From contig JARUHG010000006.1 of the NCBI GenBank assembly GCA_031216755.1, forward strand, positions 242,287 through 306,286: DNA of 64,000 bases, read 5' to 3'. Numbering within the stretch: position 1 is the stretch's first letter; each line of letters opens with the position of its first letter. The position numbers were made by a program, and so were the translations under genes. Source of the stretch: Lysobacter arvi. Its GTDB lineage: Bacteria > Pseudomonadota > Gammaproteobacteria > Xanthomonadales > Xanthomonadaceae. Below the pieces are notes generated by a model. The model worked only from the letters and a program-made list of their open reading frames with translations. It did not search any database and had not been told where the DNA came from. Positions 1 through 8,991 of the stretch are shown here, one piece after another.

Positions 1-3
1 GCG

Positions 4-459
4 ATGGATCGCTTCGTCATGCACAAGCCCGCGTGGAAAAGCGCGGGCTTTTTGCTGCTCGCGCTGGCGTGCATCGGCGAGGCGGGCGCGCAGACGATTC
101 CGTTGCGACTGAACCGCGCGCCCGCGACCCCCGCGTCGCCAAGCGCAACCGCACCGGCGTCGCCGGACGAAGCGCATGCCGGTGCGGTGGACGCCAGCAC
201 CGATTACGTCGCGCGCATGGACGCCGACCGCGACGGCCGCGTGTCGCTCGCCGAATACCAGGACTGGCTGAGTTACGCCTTCACGCGCATGGACGCCGAC
301 CGCGACGGCGTGCTGGCCTCCAGTGAACTCCCCGGCGGCCGCGGCAAGCCGGTCAGCCTCGCCGATCATCGCCAGACCGTGGCCGAACGGTTCGCGCGGC
401 AGGACCGCAACCGCGACGGCTACCTCGACGCGCAGGAACTGCTGGCGCCGCCGCAGTAA
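4..459 (+). CDS. secreted EF-hand protein
   Basis: A 151-residue protein with a cleavable signal peptide (hydrophobic stretch about residues 14-28, likely cleavage after AGA) and a Pro/Ala-rich linker to about residue 60. Three EF-hand loops follow at residues 73-84, 97-108 and 134-145. Each has the D-x-D/N-x-D-G pattern ending in E at position 12, so calcium binding in the periplasm or outside the cell is likely. The partner and role are unknown. The start is uncertain: the window begins only three bases upstream, and the ATG at 19 would give a tidier signal peptide. Confidence 0.75.
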   Translation: MDRFVMHKPAWKSAGFLLLALACIGEAGAQTIPLRLNRAPATPASPSATAPASPDEAHAGAVDASTDYVARMDADRDGRVSLAEYQDWLSYAFTRMDADRDGVLASSELPGGRGKPVSLADHRQTVAERFARQDRNRDGYLDAQELLAPPQ

Positions 460-554
460 CGCGACGAACTGGTTCCTGTGCATCCCGGCGGATTGGTCCA
501 CCCGCCGCGCCGCCCGTTTCCTACGCTGGCCCGGACTCCTCCAAGGCCACGCCC

Positions 555-1361
555 ATGCCCTGTTTCATCTGCGAGACCTGCGGTACCCAGTTCGCGCCCA
601 GCGCGATGCCGCCGTCCCACTGCCCGATCTGCGAGGACGAACGCCAGTACGTCGGCTGGGCCGGCCAGCGATGGACCACCCACGACGATCTCGCGCGCCG
701 ATACCGCCTGCGCATCGAGGAAGACGCCGGTCTGCTCGGCATCGGCGTGGCCGGCGATTTCGCGATTCCGCAGCGGGCGCTGCTGCTGCCCACTGGCGCG
801 GGGCACCTGATGTGGGAATGCGTGAGCCTGGTGACCGAAGACGCGGTGGCCGCATTGAACGCCCGCGGCGGGGTCGATCGCATCGTCATCTCGCACCCGC
901 ACTTCTACAGTGCGATGGTCGAGTGGAGCGACGCGCTGGGCGGCGTGCCGATCCTCCTGCACGAGGCCGATCGCCAATGGGTGCAGCGCCCGAGCGATCG
1001 CATCGAATTCTGGCGCGGCGACTCGCTCCGCCTCTCCGACGACGTCACGCTGCTGCGCGTGGGCGGTCACTTCGACGGCAGCACCGCGCTGCACTGGAAG
1101 GACGGCCCGCGCGAAGGCGGCGCGTTGTTTCCCGGCGACGCGCTGCAGGTCGTGCTGGATCGCCGCCACGTCACCTTCATGTACAGCTATCCCAACTACA
1201 TCCCGATGAAGACGCGCGACGTCCGCGCGATGCGCGTGCTGCTCGAGGGGCTCCGCTTCGCCGATGTGTACGGCTTCACGTGGGGGCGCAACATCCTGGG
1301 CGGCGGACGCGCGGCGGTGGATGCCTCCTTCGAGCGGCATCTGGCGGCCATCGCGGCGTGA
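555..1361 (+). CDS. MBL-fold metallo-hydrolase-like protein with N-terminal zinc ribbon
   Basis: A 268-residue protein. Two CxxC pairs (C6/C9 and C23/C26) form a rubredoxin- or ribbon-like zinc site. A metallo-beta-lactamase-like domain follows, recognised from HPHF near residue 117, GGHFDGS near 175 and FPGDAL near 192. The classical HxHxDH motif reads HPHFYS here: the first two histidines are kept but the Asp-His pair is not, so the metal site is altered or mononuclear. I cannot name a substrate. It stands alone, 95 bases after the EF-hand gene, and is followed by a palindromic repeat. Confidence 0.65.
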   Translation: MPCFICETCGTQFAPSAMPPSHCPICEDERQYVGWAGQRWTTHDDLARRYRLRIEEDAGLLGIGVAGDFAIPQRALLLPTGAGHLMWECVSLVTEDAVAALNARGGVDRIVISHPHFYSAMVEWSDALGGVPILLHEADRQWVQRPSDRIEFWRGDSLRLSDDVTLLRVGGHFDGSTALHWKDGPREGGALFPGDALQVVLDRRHVTFMYSYPNYIPMKTRDVRAMRVLLEGLRFADVYGFTWGRNILGGGRAAVDASFERHLAAIAA

Positions 1362-1373
1362 TGCCTTCGCCCA

Positions 1374-1410
1374 TCTCCCACCGGGAGAAGGGTTGGGGCG
1401 TGGGTAGGCG
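1374..1410. repeat. intergenic palindromic repeat
   Basis: TCTCCC (1374-1379) and GGGAGA (1383-1388) form a tight hairpin with a 3-base loop, followed by a G-rich tail (GGGTTGGGGCGTGGGTAGG). It lies between two convergent genes. It resembles the short palindromic repeats at 5958, 8935, 24861, 25127 and 31302, a type I know as widespread between genes of Xanthomonadaceae. Confidence 0.5.
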
Positions 1411-1458
1411 CGCGATCACGCCGGCATTCGCTTGCGCCATCGGAATCGCGCACAACAC

Positions 1459-2907
1459 TCAGCGCCTCAACGCCTTCTCCAAGGTCTTCAACCGCTCCCG
1501 GATCTCGGCCTCCCCCACGCACCCCAGCCCGAACGCCACGCCGCGCACGCCGTCGTCGCGCCGCGACAACGCGTGCAAGGGGATCGCTCCGGCGGCGTAT
1601 TCGCGCACGCGGGGCAGCAACGCGTCGGCCCGCTCCGCATCGACGAATCGCGCCGCCACGTGGATGCCGGCCTCCGAGGGAATCGCCGCGAACCACGGCG
1701 ACAACGGCCCGTCGAGCATGCCGCACAACGCCGTGCGTCGCGCTGCATACACGCGGCGCATGCGGCGCACGTGCCGGGCCAGATGGCCTTCGAGGATGAA
1801 ATCCGCCAGTGCGTCCTGCACCTGCGCATTGCCGCAGGTATCGGCGCGCTCCTTCGCTGCCGCCAGCGCATCGCGCAGCCATTCGGGCGAGACGACGTAG
1901 CCCATGCGCAGCGACGGGAACAGGCTTTTCGAAAACGTGCCGACGTACACCACGCGACCGTCGCGATCGAGCGTCTGCAGTGCGTCCAGTGGCCGCGTGC
2001 CGTAGCGGAACTCGCCGTCGTAATCGTCCTCGATCACCAGCGCATCGCGTTCGCGGGCGAACGCCAGCAACGCGCGCCGCCTCGCCATCGACATCGCCAC
2101 GCCCGTCGGGTACTGGTGCGAAGGCGTCACGTAGACGACGCGCGCCTGCGGCGGCAATGCGTCGACGCACAGGCCTTCGTCGTCCACCGGAACGGGAACG
2201 ACGTCCGCGCCGGCCGCGGCCATCGCCGCGCCGGCGGTCGGATATCCGGGGTCCTCGACCGCCACCACGGTGCGCCCGGGAACGACGAGCAGCCGCGCGA
2301 GCAGGTCGAACGCCTGCCGCGCACCTGAGGTGACGATGACGTCCTCCGCGCGACACGCCACCGCGCGCGCGAACGACACGTGCCCGGCGATCGCCTCCCG
2401 CAACCGCGGTCGCCCGTGCGGAGGCTGGTAGCCGAACGATGCGCCGTGACGGGGATGGAAGGCCCGCGCGAGCAGGCGACGCCACACGTCGAACGGGAGC
2501 TCGCGATGGTCCGGCACGCCGAGGCGGAAGTCCGGCGTCCACGCGTCGCCGCTCGACACCGCGCTGCTCCACGAGGGCGGTTGCCAGCGCGTGCGCAGAT
2601 GGCCGTCGGCCAGGCGCGGCGTGGGCGCGGCCGCACGCGTGGCGACTTCGGCAACCACCGCCTTGGCGCCGGCGCGCGTGATCACGTACCCCTCGGCCAC
2701 CAGCAGGTCGTAGGCCGCGATGACGGTGTTGCGCGCGATGCCGTACGCCATGGCGACGCGGCGCGTGGAGGGCAGCTCGGTGCCGGGGCGCAGCCGCAGG
2801 TCCAGGATTGCGGCGCGCAGTTGCTGGTGCAGCGCGTGCACGCGTCCGCGGGTGCCGGCCGGGCCGGGCTCGAGCGGAAACTCGAAGACTGGTTCCTGTG
2901 AGGTCAT
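1459..2907 (-). CDS. MocR/PdxR-type GntR regulator with aminotransferase domain
   Basis: A 482-residue transcription factor of the MocR subfamily. A GntR winged helix-turn-helix lies at about residues 20-85 (ELPSTRRVA and the ARNTV recognition helix). A fold-type I aminotransferase-like domain covers about 110-480. The PLP lysine is K327 in TFSKSLFPSLRMGY, and D294/Y296 lie in EDDYDGEF. Such proteins bind PLP and often regulate PLP synthesis, GABA or amine metabolism, usually acting on a divergent neighbour. Here the divergent neighbour is the cupin gene at 2987, which is a reasonable target but not a proven one. The start is set by the conserved N-terminus. Confidence 0.85.
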   Translation of the reverse strand: MTSQEPVFEFPLEPGPAGTRGRVHALHQQLRAAILDLRLRPGTELPSTRRVAMAYGIARNTVIAAYDLLVAEGYVITRAGAKAVVAEVATRAAAPTPRLADGHLRTRWQPPSWSSAVSSGDAWTPDFRLGVPDHRELPFDVWRRLLARAFHPRHGASFGYQPPHGRPRLREAIAGHVSFARAVACRAEDVIVTSGARQAFDLLARLLVVPGRTVVAVEDPGYPTAGAAMAAAGADVVPVPVDDEGLCVDALPPQARVVYVTPSHQYPTGVAMSMARRRALLAFARERDALVIEDDYDGEFRYGTRPLDALQTLDRDGRVVYVGTFSKSLFPSLRMGYVVSPEWLRDALAAAKERADTCGNAQVQDALADFILEGHLARHVRRMRRVYAARRTALCGMLDGPLSPWFAAIPSEAGIHVAARFVDAERADALLPRVREYAAGAIPLHALSRRDDGVRGVAFGLGCVGEAEIRERLKTLEKALRR

Positions 2908-2986
2908 CGCGACTGGTGCGTTCCTGGAGCCAGCGCCAGCCTACGGTATCGGCGAAGGGCCACAAGGGCCTGACCCCGGAGCTGCC

Positions 2987-3457
2987 ATGAACGCCTCGTC
3001 CCGAACCCCACTGCCGGATTTCCTCCCGGCGCGCGTGGCCGCCGCCGGCGACACGCCCTGGATCCCGGTGTCCGCCGAGAAATCCTGGAAACCGCTGCGC
3101 TTCCTGCCGGACGGTCGCGGCTTCGTCGAATTGCTGCGCATGACCCCCGGCGCCGTGATGCCCCTGCATCGCCACACCGGCGAGATCCATGCCTACAACC
3201 TCACCGGGTCGCGAACCCTGTGCACGGGCGAAGTCGTCGGGCCCGGCGATTACGTGTACGAACCGCCCGGCAATACCGACTGGTGGAAGGTCACCGGCAC
3301 GGAGGAGATGGTCGCGCTGGTGGTGGTGATGGGCGCGGTGGAGTTCGTCGATGCCGCCGGGAACGTGAAGTCGCGCGCGGACGCGCATTCGCAATGGGAG
3401 TCCTACCTCGACCATTGCAGGCGCCATGGCTGGCCGGTCCTCGACCTCACCGGCTGA
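2987..3457 (+). CDS. cupin-domain protein, dihydroxyacetophenone dioxygenase-like
   Basis: A 156-residue single cupin. The first cupin motif is around residues 57-72 (PLHRHTGEIHAYNLTG) and the second around 85-100 (GPGDYVYEPPGNTDWW). The pattern resembles the 2,4'-dihydroxyacetophenone dioxygenase/ChrR-like cupins that bind iron or another metal, but the substrate here is unknown. The open frame extends upstream to 2720, overlapping the MocR gene. I chose the ATG at 2987 because the conserved domain begins just after it and the divergent promoters need the 80-base gap. Confidence 0.7.
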   Translation: MNASSRTPLPDFLPARVAAAGDTPWIPVSAEKSWKPLRFLPDGRGFVELLRMTPGAVMPLHRHTGEIHAYNLTGSRTLCTGEVVGPGDYVYEPPGNTDWWKVTGTEEMVALVVVMGAVEFVDAAGNVKSRADAHSQWESYLDHCRRHGWPVLDLTG

Positions 3458-3563
3458 ACGGCGAAACACGCCCGGCGCCGATGTCAACGGGTACCGCCCC
3501 GGGATGCACATTGCGACAATCGGCCCCTCTCCCGGATTCGCCGGGCCCTGACGATTGGAAGCA

Positions 3564-5930
3564 ATGCAGCACACCCCGCAAGTCGCCGCAAAGATCGCCC
3601 GCCTCATCGCCGAGGAAATCAACGCACAGCCGCAGCAGGCGCTGTCCGCCATCGCGCTGCTCGACGAGGGCGCGACCGTTCCGTTCATCGCCCGCTACCG
3701 CAAGGAAGTCACCGGCGGCCTCGACGACACCCAGCTGCGCAACCTGGAAACGCGCCTGACGTACCTGCGCGAACTGGAAGACCGCCGCGTGGCGGTGCTG
3801 GCCAGCATCGAGGAGCAGGGCAAGATGACCGATGCGCTGCGCGCCGACATCATCGCTGCCGACAGCAAGGCGCGCCTGGAAGACCTGTACCTGCCGTACA
3901 AGCAGAAGCGCCGCACGCGCGCGCAGATCGCGCGCGAAGCCGGACTGGAGCCGCTGGCCGACGGACTGCTCGCCGATCCGACGCAGGTTCCCGAGGCGGT
4001 CGCCGCCGGTTACGTCGATGCCGAAAAGGGCGTCGCCGACGTGAAGGCCGCGCTCGACGGCGCGCGCGCGATCCTGATGGAGCGCTGGGGCGAGGACGCC
4101 ACGCTGGTCGGCGAACTGCGCAACTGGCTGGCCGAGGTCGGCGTGATCCGCTCGCGCGTGGCCGAAGGCAAGGAAGCGGCCGGCGAGAAATTCCGCGATT
4201 ACTTCGATCACGCCGAACCGCTGTCGAAGATCCCGTCGCACCGCCTGCTCGCGCTGTTCCGCGGACGTCGCGAGGAATTCCTGTTCCTCGACCTGGACCC
4301 GGGCACCGATGCCGACGCCGGCCACCTGCAGGGCGAAGGCCGCGTCGCGCACCACGCCGGCATCAAGGCGCAGGGGCGTCCCGCCGACAAGTGGCTGATG
4401 GACACGTGCCGCCTGACGTGGAAGGCCAAGCTGCACCTGCACCTGACGCTGGATCTCTTCTCGCAGGCGCGCGAAAAGGCCGAAGCCGAGGCGATCGACG
4501 TGTTCGGCGACAACCTCAAGGACCTGCTGCTCGCGGCACCGGCGGGTCCGAAGGCGGTGCTCGGCCTCGACCCGGGCCTGCGCACCGGCGTGAAGGTTGC
4601 GGTGGTCGATCGCACCGGCAAGCTCGTCGACACCGCGACGATCTATCCGCACGAGCCCAAGCGCCAGTGGGAACCGTCGCTCATGGCCCTGCGCGCGCTG
4701 TGCGCGAAGCATTCGGTGGAGCTGATCGCCATCGGCAACGGCACCGCATCGCGCGAAACCGACAAGCTCGCCGGCGATCTGATCAAGCTCGCGCCGGAGC
4801 TGAAGATGCAGAAGATCGTCGTGAGCGAGGCCGGCGCGTCGGTGTATTCGGCGTCGGAATTCGCGGCGAAGGAATTCCCCGACCTCGACGTGTCGCTGCG
4901 CGGCGCGGTGTCGATCGCGCGCCGCCTGCAGGATCCGCTCGCGGAGCTGGTGAAGATCGAACCCAAGGCGATCGGCGTGGGCCAGTACCAGCACGACGTC
5001 GACCAGTTCAAGCTTGCGCGCGCGCTGGACGCGAAGGTCGAGGACTGCGTGAACGCGGTCGGCGTGGACGTGAACACCGCATCGGCCGCGCTGCTCACGC
5101 GCGTGTCGGGCCTGTCGTCGACGATCGCGCAGAACATCGTCGTGTACCGCGACGCCAACGGCGCGTTCAAGTCGCGCAAGGAACTGCTGAAGGTGCCGCG
5201 CCTGGGCGAGAAGACGTTCGAGCAGTGCGCGGGCTTCCTGCGCATCGCCGACGGCGACCAGCCGCTGGATGCCTCGTCGGTGCACCCCGAGGCCTATCCG
5301 GTGGTCGAGCGCATCCTCAAGCAGTGCGGGCGCGAGGTGAAGCAGCTGATCGGCGATGCGTCGCTGCTGCGCACGCTCAAGCCCGAGCAGTTCATCGACG
5401 AGACCTTCGGCGTGCCGACGGTGCGCGACATCCTGAAGGAGCTGGAAAAGCCCGGCCGCGACCCGCGCCCGGAGTTCAAGGCCGCGCGCTTCGCCGACGG
5501 CGTGGAGGACATCAAGGACCTGCGCGAAGGCATGGTCTTGGAAGGCGTGGTGAGCAACGTCGCCGCATTCGGCGCGTTCGTCGACATCGGCGTGCACCAG
5601 GACGGCCTGATCCACATCTCCGCGCTGTCGGACAAGTACGTCAAGGATCCGCGCGAAGTGGTGAAAGCCGGCGACATCGTCAAGGTGAAGGTGCTCGAGG
5701 TCGATGTCGCGCGCAAGCGCATCGCGCTGACGCGCCGGCTCGACGACAGCGCGCCCGCGCCGCGTGCGGGCGGGCGCGACGATCGCGATGCGCGCGGCGG
5801 TGCACCGCGCGGTGGCCGTGACGGCGGCCGCGATGCCCGCGGCGGCGGTTTCAACGCCGCACGCGCGAACACCCCGCCGCCGATGAACAACGCGCTGGCG
5901 GCGGCGTTCGCGAAGGCGAAGAAGAGCTGA
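3564..5930 (+). CDS. tex: RNA-binding transcriptional accessory protein Tex
   Basis: A 788-residue protein, the usual length for Tex. The N-terminal helical region is followed by a YqgF/RNase H-like domain from about residue 330 ([17 protein letters not shown]), helix-hairpin-helix repeats around 500-560 and an S1 RNA-binding domain at about 650-725. The S1 domain contains the typical GMVLEGVV and FGAFVDIG segments. The last 50 residues form an Arg/Gly/Asp-rich tail. Tex binds structured nucleic acid and contacts the transcription machinery. ATG 3564 is preferred over the in-frame TTG at 3555. Confidence 0.95.
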   Translation: MQHTPQVAAKIARLIAEEINAQPQQALSAIALLDEGATVPFIARYRKEVTGGLDDTQLRNLETRLTYLRELEDRRVAVLASIEEQGKMTDALRADIIAADSKARLEDLYLPYKQKRRTRAQIAREAGLEPLADGLLADPTQVPEAVAAGYVDAEKGVADVKAALDGARAILMERWGEDATLVGELRNWLAEVGVIRSRVAEGKEAAGEKFRDYFDHAEPLSKIPSHRLLALFRGRREEFLFLDLDPGTDADAGHLQGEGRVAHHAGIKAQGRPADKWLMDTCRLTWKAKLHLHLTLDLFSQAREKAEAEAIDVFGDNLKDLLLAAPAGPKAVLGLDPGLRTGVKVAVVDRTGKLVDTATIYPHEPKRQWEPSLMALRALCAKHSVELIAIGNGTASRETDKLAGDLIKLAPELKMQKIVVSEAGASVYSASEFAAKEFPDLDVSLRGAVSIARRLQDPLAELVKIEPKAIGVGQYQHDVDQFKLARALDAKVEDCVNAVGVDVNTASAALLTRVSGLSSTIAQNIVVYRDANGAFKSRKELLKVPRLGEKTFEQCAGFLRIADGDQPLDASSVHPEAYPVVERILKQCGREVKQLIGDASLLRTLKPEQFIDETFGVPTVRDILKELEKPGRDPRPEFKAARFADGVEDIKDLREGMVLEGVVSNVAAFGAFVDIGVHQDGLIHISALSDKYVKDPREVVKAGDIVKVKVLEVDVARKRIALTRRLDDSAPAPRAGGRDDRDARGGAPRGGRDGGRDARGGGFNAARANTPPPMNNALAAAFAKAKKS

Positions 5931-5957
5931 CGGCGGTTTCATTCCGCTTCCATGAAG

Positions 5958-5983
5958 CCCTTCTCCCGCACGCGGGAGAAGGG
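5958..5983. repeat. perfect 12-bp-arm palindromic repeat
   Basis: CCCTTCTCCCGC (5958-5969) and GCGGGAGAAGGG (5972-5983) pair perfectly around a 2-base loop, 28 bases after tex. No T-run follows on the plus strand, so it is more likely a repeat element than a simple terminator. It is the cleanest copy of the repeat family seen at 1374, 8935, 24861, 25127 and 31302. Confidence 0.6.
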
Positions 5984-6126
5984 GCCGGCCGCGGATGAGG
6001 CAGGGACGTCACGATATCCGTGCAACCCGAGCCGATCGGTCCGGTACATGGCGAATACGCATGACGCCAGTCCTGCATCGCACGACGCGCGCCACATGCG
6101 GCATCGTCCGCGGGCGCGCACCGGGC

Positions 6127-6132
6127 TAGGAT
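6127..6132 (+). promoter_or_regulatory. candidate -10 box of first M20 gene
   Basis: GGCTAGGAT places a TAGGAT hexamer 27 bases before the ATG at 6160. The same GGCTAGGAT string lies 27-30 bases before the genes at 7577 and 10386, so it is probably a real -10 element. No convincing -35 box is visible. Confidence 0.4.
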
Positions 6133-6159
6133 CGCCACAGTTCTCCGACGGGTTCCGCC

Positions 6160-7464
6160 ATGCGCCACCAGCTGCTGTCCTTCCTGATCGCCTCCCTGCT
6201 CGCCGCACCGACCTTCGCGCAAGAGGCCGATGCGCAGTCCGATATCGACGCCGCCGCACGAGCCGTGCAGAAGGACGTCGTCGCGTGGCGCCGCGACATC
6301 CACCAGCACCCGGAACTGGGCAACCACGAGGTTCGCACCGCGAAGCTCGTCGCCGATCAGCTGCGCAAGCTCGGATTGCAGGTGAAGACCGGCATCGCGC
6401 ACACCGGCGTCGTCGCGGTCCTGAAAGGCGGCCGGCCCGGTCCGCGCATCGCGCTGCGTGCCGACATGGACGCGCTCCCTGTCACCGAACAGACGGGCCT
6501 CCCGTTCGCGTCGAAGGTGAAGACGACCTATCGCGGGCAGGACGTCGGCGTGATGCACGCCTGCGGCCACGACGCGCACGTAGCGATCCTGCTTGGCGTG
6601 GCGACCGCGCTCGCGTCGCGGAAGGCCACGCTGCCGGGCGAGGTGATGTTCGTCTTCCAGCCGTCCGAGGAAGGGCCGCCGAACGCCGGCGAGAACTTCG
6701 GCGCGAAGCTCATGCTCGACCAGGGCGTGTTCCGCGACTTCAAGCCGGACGCCGTGTTCGGCCTGCACGTGTGGGCGGGCCTGCCGGTGGGACAGGTGGG
6801 CGTGCGCAGCGGGCCGATGCTCGCCGCCGCCGACGAATGGAGCCTGACCGTGCGCGGCGCGCAGACGCACGGCTCGCGCCCGTGGGACGGTGTGGATCCG
6901 ATCACGGTCGCGGCGCAGATCCTGCTCGGCACGCAGAGCCTGATCGCGCGCCAGGTGAACGTCGCCGCATCGCCGGCGGTGCTCACGGCGGGCCAGTTCA
7001 ATGCCGGCGTGCGCTTCAACATCATCCCCGACGAAGCGAAGCTGGTCGGCACGCTGCGCACGTTCGATGCGGCGCAGCGCGAGGACATCATCGCGCGCTT
7101 CCGCCGCACGGCGGAGGACTTCGCGCGCGCGAGCGGTGCGACGGCGACGCTCGACGTGGCCGCCAACGCACCGGCGACGGTCAACGATCCCGCACTCACC
7201 GCGCGCGTGCGTCCGTCGCTGCAACGCGCGGCGGGCGAGGCGAACGTGATCGAGATGCCGCTGGTGACGGTGGCCGAAGACTTCGCGCAATTCGCCAACG
7301 CGGTCCCGGGCGTGTACTTCTTCGTCGGTTCGACTGCGAAGGGCACCGACCCGACGAAGGCGCCGATCAACCACTCGCCGCAGTTCCTGCTCGACGAGCA
7401 GTCGCTCGATGTCGGCGTGCGCGCGATGCTGCACGTGGCGCTGGACTACCTCGGCGCGAAGTAG
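6160..7464 (+). CDS. secreted M20 family amidohydrolase
   Basis: A 434-residue metallo-amidohydrolase of the M20D type (hippurate or IAA-amino acid hydrolase-like). A signal peptide spans residues 1-20 (cleavage after TFA), so it acts in the periplasm. Metal-site motifs are ADMDALP (about 101-107), HACGHDAH (133-140, including the family's cysteine ligand) and QPSEEG (167-172). These enzymes release an N-acyl group or amino acid from small conjugates, and the substrate cannot be read from sequence. A close paralogue follows at 7577, the pair looking like a tandem duplication. Confidence 0.85.
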   Translation: MRHQLLSFLIASLLAAPTFAQEADAQSDIDAAARAVQKDVVAWRRDIHQHPELGNHEVRTAKLVADQLRKLGLQVKTGIAHTGVVAVLKGGRPGPRIALRADMDALPVTEQTGLPFASKVKTTYRGQDVGVMHACGHDAHVAILLGVATALASRKATLPGEVMFVFQPSEEGPPNAGENFGAKLMLDQGVFRDFKPDAVFGLHVWAGLPVGQVGVRSGPMLAAADEWSLTVRGAQTHGSRPWDGVDPITVAAQILLGTQSLIARQVNVAASPAVLTAGQFNAGVRFNIIPDEAKLVGTLRTFDAAQREDIIARFRRTAEDFARASGATATLDVAANAPATVNDPALTARVRPSLQRAAGEANVIEMPLVTVAEDFAQFANAVPGVYFFVGSTAKGTDPTKAPINHSPQFLLDEQSLDVGVRAMLHVALDYLGAK

Positions 7465-7541
7465 CGCTGCGGATGAGGCCGGTTGTGTCGCAGCGGTGCG
7501 GCGTTCGTGATCGCCGCCCGTCGCCGCACGGCCGCTTCGGC

Positions 7542-7547
7542 TAGGAT
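7542..7547 (+). promoter_or_regulatory. candidate -10 box of second M20 gene
   Basis: TAGGAT inside CGGCTAGGATCG, 29 bases before the ATG at 7577. It matches the string upstream of the first paralogue, which suggests that each copy has its own promoter. Confidence 0.4.
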
Positions 7548-7576
7548 CGACGCATCACTCCGGGGAGTCACCGTCG

Positions 7577-8923
7577 ATGCGCCTGATGCCCGCGCTGCTG
7601 AGCAGCGCCCTGCTTGCCACGCCGTTGTTCGTCCACGCGCAGGCCGCCGTGCCGCAGGAGCGGCCGGAAGTCGCCGCCGCCGCCAAGGCCGTGCAGCAGA
7701 AGGTCGTCGCGTGGCGACGCGATTTCCACCAGCACCCGGAGCTGTCCAACCGCGAGGAGCGCACCGCGGCCAAAGTCGCCGAGCACCTGCGCGCGCTGGG
7801 CCTCAAGCCGAAGACAGGCATCGCGCACCATGGCGTGGTCGCGATCATCCAGGGCGGCAAGCCCGGACCGAAGGTCGCCCTGCGCGCCGACATGGACGCG
7901 CTGCCGGTGACCGAGCAGGTCGATGTCCCGTTCGCGTCGAAGGCGACGGCGACCTTCCGCGGCGAGACCGTCGGCGTCATGCATGCCTGCGGCCACGACG
8001 CGCACACGGGCATCCTGCTCGGCATCGCCGATGCGCTGGTAAAGATGAAGGCCGACCTGCCGGGTTCGGTGATGCTGGTGTTCCAGCCTTCGGAAGAAGG
8101 CGCGCCGGACGGCGAGGAGGGCGGCGCCTCGCTGATGCTGGAGGAAGGCCTGTTCCGCGACTTCAAGCCCGACGCGATGTTCGGCCTGCATGTGTTCTCG
8201 ACGCTGCAGGTGGGCCAGATCGGCGTGCGCCAGGGACCGCTGATGGCCGCGTCGGACAAGTTCACCATCAAGGTGAAGGGTCGACAGACGCACGGCTCGC
8301 GCCCGTGGGGCGGCATCGACCCGATCGTCGCCGCCGCCGACGTGATCGGCACCGCGCAGACCATCGTCAGCCGTCGCACCGACATCGCGAAATTGCCCGC
8401 GGTGGTGAGCTTCGGCGCAATCAAGGGCGGCATCCGCTACAACATCATTCCCGACGAGGTCGAACTGGTCGGCACCATCCGCACCTTCGACGAAGGCATG
8501 CGCCAGAAGATCTTCGGCGATCTGAAGAACGTCGCCGAGCACGTCAGCGCGGCCAACGGCGCGACGGCGGTGGCGAGCGTGCCCGACAACGACGGCAATC
8601 CGGTCACCGTGAACGATCCGGCGCTCACCGCACGCATGATGCCGAGCCTGAAGGCCGTGGCCGGCGCCGACAACGTGATCGAGCCGCCGCTGCAGATGGG
8701 TGCGGAGGACTTCTCGTTCTTCGCGCGCGAAGTGCCGTCGATGTTCTTCTTCGTCGGCGCGACCGCCAAGGGCATCGATCCGGTGACCGCACCGAGCAAC
8801 CACTCGCCCAGGTTCGCGCTGGACGAAGCGTCGCTGGACCTCGGCCTGCGCGCGCTGCTGCAGGTGACGCTGGATTACCTGCATTCGCCCACGCAGGCCA
8901 CCGCGGTCGTCGACGCGCGGTGA
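7577..8923 (+). CDS. secreted M20 family amidohydrolase, paralogue
   Basis: A 448-residue paralogue of the preceding protein. The signal peptide covers residues 1-22 and HACGHDAH lies at 136-143. The same ADMDALP, QPSEEG and NIIPDEVELVGTIRTF-type blocks occur in the same order. It carries a few extra residues in the middle (DGEEGGAS) and near the C-terminus (NDGNPVTV), so substrate preference may differ from the first copy. The 112-base gap contains its own candidate promoter. Periplasmic amidohydrolase or aminoacylase activity is inferred from family only. Confidence 0.85.
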   Translation: MRLMPALLSSALLATPLFVHAQAAVPQERPEVAAAAKAVQQKVVAWRRDFHQHPELSNREERTAAKVAEHLRALGLKPKTGIAHHGVVAIIQGGKPGPKVALRADMDALPVTEQVDVPFASKATATFRGETVGVMHACGHDAHTGILLGIADALVKMKADLPGSVMLVFQPSEEGAPDGEEGGASLMLEEGLFRDFKPDAMFGLHVFSTLQVGQIGVRQGPLMAASDKFTIKVKGRQTHGSRPWGGIDPIVAAADVIGTAQTIVSRRTDIAKLPAVVSFGAIKGGIRYNIIPDEVELVGTIRTFDEGMRQKIFGDLKNVAEHVSAANGATAVASVPDNDGNPVTVNDPALTARMMPSLKAVAGADNVIEPPLQMGAEDFSFFAREVPSMFFFVGATAKGIDPVTAPSNHSPRFALDEASLDLGLRALLQVTLDYLHSPTQATAVVDAR

Positions 8924-8934
8924 TCCCGCTTCAA

Positions 8935-8962
8935 GCCCTCTCCTTCAAAGGACGGAGAGGGC
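8935..8962. repeat. intergenic palindromic repeat
   Basis: GCCCTCTCC (8935-8943) and GGAGAGGGC (8954-8962) pair perfectly around a 10-base loop between two convergent genes. No T-run follows on either strand. It belongs to the CTCTCC/GGAGAG repeat family of this window. Confidence 0.55.
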
Positions 8963-8991
8963 GATGGTGTGGATCCGGCGCGCCGCGCGCC

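Noticed and set aside
3447..5942. 831-codon frame opposite tex
   Set aside because: No recognisable motif. The tex reading is complete with all domains.
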